In this document: piece after piece, positions 5,684-8,905 of the stretch
How the letters are laid out: every line of letters begins with the position of its first letter
Position numbering within the stretch: position 1 is the stretch's first letter
Origin: an uncultured cyanobacterium
Lineage (GTDB): Bacteria; Cyanobacteriota; Cyanobacteriia; PCC-6307; Cyanobiaceae
Assembly (NCBI GenBank): GCA_903862155.1
Contig: CAIOXF010000170.1
Span: forward strand, 1 to 8,905
Direction: 5' to 3'
Length of the DNA stretch: 8,905 nucleotides
Program-made: the position numbers and the translations under genes
Notes under the pieces: generated by a model
The model's database searches: none
What the model was told of the DNA's origin: nothing
What the model saw: the letters and a program-made list of their open reading frames with translations, nothing else

Positions 5684-7315
5684 TCAGCCCTTGCCGAGGC
5701 TGCGCCCCATCCCCTGCACCACCCCCCGGCCCACGAGGCCGATGGCCCGGCCGATCACCTGGGTGAGCACCACCACCACCAGATCCCCCAGACCCTTCAC
5801 CATCCGGCGCAGCTGGGGGCCGAGGGCGTCGCGGGTTTCCAGGGCCAGGGTCACCATCTGGGGCAGCCAGCCCAGCTGGCGCAGTTCGGCGTCGCGGGGT
5901 TCTGTGAGGGTGATTGGCTGGATTTGGCCGGCGCTGAGGCACAGCAGGGTGCGGCGGCTCTCGTAGAGCTCCACCGGCCGCTCAAACCAGCCGCTCCAGC
6001 GGGCCTGGGCGTTGAGCTGATTGCGCAGGCGCTCCAGGTTGCGGGTGGCCAGCAGCTCGGGCCGCAGCAGGTAGCGCCGCAGCTCGGGCCAGTCGCTGCA
6101 GCAGGCGAGCACCTCGGCGGCGATCTGCTCGGCGCTGCGCAGCAGCCAGTTGCTCACCAGCTGCTCGAGGTGGAGCACGGCTCGGGGTTCATCAGGGGCC
6201 ACCAGCTGGCCGTCTACCAGTACGGGCCGGCCCTGCACCAGCGCCGCCAGCAGGGGTTCCGGATCCGGCAGGTCGTCGAGGGCGGTCTCCAGGTTGCTGC
6301 TGCGCAGCAGGGTGTCGGCCACCGGTTGCAGGTCGCCGCCCAGGGGCAGCTGCACATAGGGGCTGGCCATGGCCCGCAGGGCCTGGCGCCGCAGCTCCGG
6401 CTGCAGCCGCTGCCAATGGTCGCCGAGGCTCGCCTGGAGGTTGGGGTCGTTGAGGAGGCGCTGGCGCAGCAGGGTGAGTTGCTGCATCAGCGCCAGCAGC
6501 AGATCGGCCCGGCGCTGGGGGGCCAACCCCTCAATCGCCAGCAGCTGGCCGCTGCCGTTGCCCACGCCAGCTTCCACCGCCGCCTGCAGGCGCGCCTCGA
6601 TCGTGCCCCAGATCGAAGCGGCGCTGCGCTGGCTGAGGGTGAGGTTGCTGCCGCTAGGGGCCCCGCCCGTGCTGGCTTGCTGGGGTTCGCCGCCGCCCCA
6701 GGCCAGGCTCACGGGCCCCCAAAGCCAGAGCAGCAGCCGGCGCGCCACGGCCAGCTCCCGCAACCGCCCTTCCAGCACCAGCTGGGTGAGCGGGCCGGGT
6801 TGGGAGAGGAGCAGCTGCTGGCAGAGGCCCCGCTCGGCATCGATCTGCTGCAGCCCGCTCAGCAAGAGCCATTGGCCCAGGCCCAGGCCGATGCCCGGCG
6901 GCGTGTGGTTGGAAGACGCGGTGCCATCCAGCAGCTCCAGCACCCGCCCGCCATCGCGCAGGGTGGCCACCGCCGCCAGCAGGCGATCAGGGCCGGCTCC
7001 CTCCAGCACGCCAAGGGCCGGCAGGGCCAGCAGTTGCTGGTGGCTCAGGCGATGCCCCTCGGTGAGCAGCAACAGCAGCGGCGCAGGCTGCCACCGCTCC
7101 TGCAGCCGCTGACACTCCAGCAGCAGGGCTACGGGCTCCATCGCCACATGGGGCTGCCAGATCACCACCTGGGGCAGGGCTCCTCCCTCGGCTTTGGCGG
7201 CCGGGCGCACCTGACAGTCCGGTAGTTCAGCCTCCAGCAGGCGGGCGAGTCCTTCAGCCGCCAGGGGCTCGGCGTAGAGCAGCAGCGTGAGGGTCAACGG
7301 TGAGTGGGCCGGCAC
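5684..7315 (-). CDS. Ycf55/DUF3685 family protein with N-terminal pseudo-receiver domain
   Basis: A 543-residue protein from the GTG at 7315. Residues 7-128 read like a NarL/LuxR-type receiver: LTLLLYAEPLAAEGLARLLE, then VVIWQPHV, LLLLLTEG and LAAVATLRDGG. The acidic pocket is YAEP (14-17), the phosphoacceptor aspartate is replaced by Q54 and the conserved lysine by E105, so it should not be phosphorylated. The C-terminal part (about 330-543) has the Ycf55/DUF3685 pattern, with NLERLRNQLN (426-435), WFERPVELYESRRTLL (443-458) and a hydrophobic, glycine-rich tail VVVVLTQVIGRAIGLVGRG, possibly membrane-associating. The family is found in cyanobacteria and red algal plastids; its function is unknown to me. 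Open frame continues upstream to 7570, but that part overlaps the Fur gene and does not look like protein. The true start is uncertain: TTG at 7324 is an alternative and none has a good ribosome-binding site. Confidence 0.8.
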   Translation of the reverse strand: MPAHSPLTLTLLLYAEPLAAEGLARLLEAELPDCQVRPAAKAEGGALPQVVIWQPHVAMEPVALLLECQRLQERWQPAPLLLLLTEGHRLSHQQLLALPALGVLEGAGPDRLLAAVATLRDGGRVLELLDGTASSNHTPPGIGLGLGQWLLLSGLQQIDAERGLCQQLLLSQPGPLTQLVLEGRLRELAVARRLLLWLWGPVSLAWGGGEPQQASTGGAPSGSNLTLSQRSAASIWGTIEARLQAAVEAGVGNGSGQLLAIEGLAPQRRADLLLALMQQLTLLRQRLLNDPNLQASLGDHWQRLQPELRRQALRAMASPYVQLPLGGDLQPVADTLLRSSNLETALDDLPDPEPLLAALVQGRPVLVDGQLVAPDEPRAVLHLEQLVSNWLLRSAEQIAAEVLACCSDWPELRRYLLRPELLATRNLERLRNQLNAQARWSGWFERPVELYESRRTLLCLSAGQIQPITLTEPRDAELRQLGWLPQMVTLALETRDALGPQLRRMVKGLGDLVVVVLTQVIGRAIGLVGRGVVQGMGRSLGKG

Positions 7316-7374
7316 GGTGGCCAAAGGTTGGCCAACGGTATCGAGCTCCTGGGGGGTTTCCAGTGCCCGTTGCG

Positions 7375-7851
7375 TCAGGACCTTGGCCGACCGGTGAGAT
7401 GCAGGGTGTAGCTCTCGATGGCGTAACCGGTGTGCTCCTCGATCTGGCGCAGCAGGTCGGGGGGCAGTTCCACGTCGAGATCCTGGATCGCGCCAGTGGC
7501 GGAGCAGGTGAGGTGGCTGTGGGGATCGCTGCGGTAGCCGTAGAGGCGGCCACTGGCGCGATCCAGACACTCGATCACCCCGGCCGACTGGAGGGCCTCG
7601 AGGTTTTGATACACCGAGGTGTGGCCGATGTTGCGGCCCAGGTTGTTGAGCTTCTCGAAGATGTCGCGGGCGCTCAGATGGGCCTTTTCGCTCCAGAGCA
7701 GATCGAGCACCATGCGGCGCTGCTTGCTCAGCCGCATGCCCAGATCACGGCAGCGCCGATACACGGCATCCACGGTGGTGGCAGCAGAGCCTTCGGGGCC
7801 CTCAGTCGCTTGGATGGTGGGGCTGAGCTGACCCAACCAGCACCTACTCAA
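7375..7851 (-). CDS. Fur-family transcriptional regulator, FurC/PerR-like
   Basis: Metal-dependent repressor family; 158 residues from a TTG start. The DNA-binding winged helix spans about 40-96, with RLSKQRRMVLDLLW (40-53), HLSARDIFEKLN (58-69) and the recognition region IGHTSVYQNLEALQSAGVIE (75-94). The dimerisation and metal domain follows, with H111 and H113 in DPHSH, and D124 and D126. The CxxC pairs that bind structural zinc in many Fur proteins are absent: C116 is followed by SAT, and the C-terminus ends TGRPRS. This overall pattern (RCRxLGMR, GHTSVYQNLEAL, IEC) matches what I recall of Anabaena FurC and Synechocystis PerR, which respond to peroxide. That subtype call is from memory. 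The TTG lies only about 14 nt from a candidate -10 box, so a downstream start (TTG at 7836 or GTG at 7773) is quite possible; the core domain is unaffected. Confidence 0.88.
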   Translation of the reverse strand: MSRCWLGQLSPTIQATEGPEGSAATTVDAVYRRCRDLGMRLSKQRRMVLDLLWSEKAHLSARDIFEKLNNLGRNIGHTSVYQNLEALQSAGVIECLDRASGRLYGYRSDPHSHLTCSATGAIQDLDVELPPDLLRQIEEHTGYAIESYTLHLTGRPRS

Positions 7852-7865
7852 TGAGAATGAATCTG
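7850..7865. promoter_or_regulatory. Candidate Fur/PerR-type operator at the fur promoter
   Basis: AATGAGAATGAATCTG agrees at about 11 of 16 positions with part of the classical Fur box (AATGATAATCATTATC) and touches the candidate -10 box. It would allow autoregulation. The second half-site is weak, so this is tentative. Confidence 0.3.
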
Positions 7866-7870
7866 TTATA
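7865..7870 (-). promoter_or_regulatory. Candidate -10 box (TATAAC) for the Fur gene
   Basis: TATAAC on the minus strand stands out in an otherwise GC-rich 85-bp intergenic region between hisA and the Fur gene. No convincing -35 hexamer is seen 16-18 bp upstream. Transcription would start near 7858, leaving a very short leader for the TTG at 7851, which favours one of the later starts. Confidence 0.4.
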
Positions 7871-7936
7871 GGCCAACCCGCAACCGCTTCGCGTTTGCTT
7901 TAGCCCCCACCAGCCTCCGGTGCTCTATTCCCGGCT

Positions 7937-8698
7937 TCAGGCCACGCTGGCGCCTACGGGATCCTGCAGCCGGCCCTCACCGATGGCCTGCAGGGCCTCG
8001 GCCAGATCCACCCGGCCGTCGTAGAGCGCCCGGCCCACGATCACCCCCTCCACTCCCAGGGGCGCCAGGCTTAGCAGGGACAGCAGGTGCTCCAGGTTGC
8101 CGATGCCGCCCGAGGCGATCACCGGCACGGTGCTGGCTTCGGCCATGGCCCGTAGTGCGTCGAGGTTGGGACCGGCCAGGGTGCCGTCGGTGGCGATATC
8201 GGTGCTGATGATCGCTGCGATCGGATAGGCACTGAGTCGCTTGGCGAGCTCGGTGGCCTCAGTGGTGCTCTCCTCGATCCAGCCGCGGGTGGCCACCTTG
8301 CCGTTCTTGGCGTCGATGCCCACCACGATTCGGCCCGGAAAGCGGCCCGCCAGCTGCTCCACCAATTCCGGTTGCTCCAGCGCCGCGGTGCCGAGGATCA
8401 CCCGCTCCAGGCCGCAGCCCAGCAGTTCCTCGGCCCGCTCAGCGGTGCGCACGCCGCCGCCCAGCTGCACCGGAATGCCCAGGGCGGCGGTGATCGCTTT
8501 CACCACGGCGTCGTTCACCGGCTGGCCCGTGCGGGCCCCGTCGAGATCCACCAGGTGCAGCCGCTGGGCGCCCTGCTCCTGCCAGCCCAGGGCCTGGGCC
8601 ACCGGGTCGTCGGAGAAGCGCGTCACCTGGTCGTAGTCGCCCTGGTGCAACCGCACGCACTGGCCGTCGAGCAGATCGATGGCGGGGATCACCTGCAT
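7937..8698 (-). CDS. hisA: ProFAR isomerase (phosphoribosylformimino-AICAR-P isomerase)
   Basis: Catalyses the Amadori rearrangement of ProFAR to PRFAR in histidine biosynthesis, in the cytosol. From ATG 8698 the product is 253 residues, a normal HisA length, and begins MQVIPAIDLLDGQCVRL, the canonical N-terminus with catalytic D8. Other (beta/alpha)8-barrel landmarks are HLVDLDGARTG (48-58), QLGGGVRT (78-85), VVGIDAKNGKVATRGW (125-140) with the second catalytic aspartate D129, STDIATDGT (165-173), VIASGGIGN (193-201) and the phosphate-site IVGRALYDG (220-228). No good ribosome-binding site precedes the ATG, and the frame stays open upstream to the window edge. The ATG start is chosen because it reproduces the family N-terminus exactly. 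An 85-bp gap without a clear terminator separates it from the Fur gene. Confidence 0.96.
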   Translation of the reverse strand: MQVIPAIDLLDGQCVRLHQGDYDQVTRFSDDPVAQALGWQEQGAQRLHLVDLDGARTGQPVNDAVVKAITAALGIPVQLGGGVRTAERAEELLGCGLERVILGTAALEQPELVEQLAGRFPGRIVVGIDAKNGKVATRGWIEESTTEATELAKRLSAYPIAAIISTDIATDGTLAGPNLDALRAMAEASTVPVIASGGIGNLEHLLSLLSLAPLGVEGVIVGRALYDGRVDLAEALQAIGEGRLQDPVGASVA

Positions 8699-8905
8699 GG
8701 GGCGGGGCAGTGGCTGCCAGCCAGGCTGCCAGAGGCTGCGGTTGTGCAGATCCTGCAGGGGCACCACCGGCCGGACGGCCCGATCCAGCACCGCCTGCAG
8801 CTCGGCGGCGCGCTCCTTCCCCTGGCCCCGTAGCCCCAGCACCGCGAAGTGGCGGTAGCCCCCCAGCTCCCGGGCCGCGGCCGGCTCGGCAGTAAACGAC
8901 TGGCC
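8699..8905 (-). other. Stop-free stretch in the hisA frame, unrecognised; possible end of an upstream coding region or HisA extension
   Basis: All 69 codons from the right edge to the hisA ATG are open in the same frame as hisA. The translation looks protein-like rather than random, for example ARELGGYRHFAVLGLRGQGK and VVPLQDLHNRSLWQPGW, with G or C at most third codon positions, as in the neighbouring genes. The first in-frame start codon inside the window is GTG at 8842. I do not recognise a family. Since there is no stop before hisA, it is either a fused N-terminal domain, an upstream gene that reads into hisA, or a coding region interrupted by an indel. The other two frames look like shadow translations. 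Confidence 0.4.

Noticed and set aside
5232..5942. Minus-strand 236-codon frame overlapping two real genes
   Set aside because: Pro/Arg/Gly-rich translation, out of frame with both the Slr1796-like and Ycf55-like proteins, which explain the region fully.
5444..7225. Very long plus-strand open frame (593 codons) opposite the Ycf55-like gene
   Set aside because: Its translation is low-complexity, dominated by Gln, Ala, His and Gly, with no domain pattern. It is the antisense shadow of a GC-rich gene rich in CTG and GCC/GGC codons.
7316..7570. N-terminal extension of the Ycf55-like frame up to 7570
   Set aside because: It overlaps the 3' part of the Fur gene and its translation is Arg/Pro/His-rich and non-protein-like; the receiver-like fold begins only after the GTG at 7315.
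7884..7897. Small inverted repeat (CGC-GAA-GCG core) downstream of hisA
   Set aside because: Very short stem and no following T-run; not enough for a terminator call.
8710..8895. Plus-strand 61-codon frame at the right edge
   Set aside because: Ala/Pro/Gly/Arg-rich, typical of GC-rich antisense; the minus-strand hisA frame looks more protein-like.

Overview
This 8.9-kb, GC-rich window (well above 60% by eye) is a compact run of genes that all lie on the minus strand, so transcription runs from right to left. A thylakoid-lumen protein resembling Synechocystis Slr1796, a protein with a Ycf55/DUF3685-type C-terminus and a cyanobacterial FurC/PerR-like regulator all point to a cyanobacterium. 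The GC content and tight packing suggest a Synechococcus/Cyanobium-type picocyanobacterium; that placement is inference. I see no tRNA, rRNA, CRISPR array or insertion sequence.

Layout in order of transcription (right to left): an in-frame open stretch of unknown identity at the right edge (8699-8905); hisA (histidine biosynthesis); an 85-bp intergenic region with a possible promoter and Fur-like box; a Fur-family regulator of the FurC/PerR type; a Ycf55/DUF3685 protein whose N-terminus reads as a degenerate receiver domain; a Slr1796-like thylakoid photosystem I accumulation factor; fumC (class II fumarase), which overlaps the previous gene by 4 bases; then four tightly packed signalling genes. 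These are a lipoprotein-type substrate-binding protein of the NitT/TauT (NMT1) class, a membrane GGDEF protein, an OmpR-type response regulator, and a histidine kinase cut by the left edge.

From the Fur gene to the left edge no gap between genes exceeds about 60 bases and no terminator is evident, so long polycistronic transcription is possible. The most interesting part is the left 3.6 kb. An orphan substrate-binding protein, with no permease or ATPase in the window, is joined to a GGDEF protein (7-bp gap), a response regulator (4-base overlap) and a kinase (4-base overlap). I read this as a candidate ligand-sensing module in which a periplasmic binding protein feeds a two-component and/or cyclic-di-GMP-type output. 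The GGDEF motif is altered to SGDQF. The predicted extracytoplasmic part of each of the three exported or membrane proteins carries exactly one pair of nearby cysteines.
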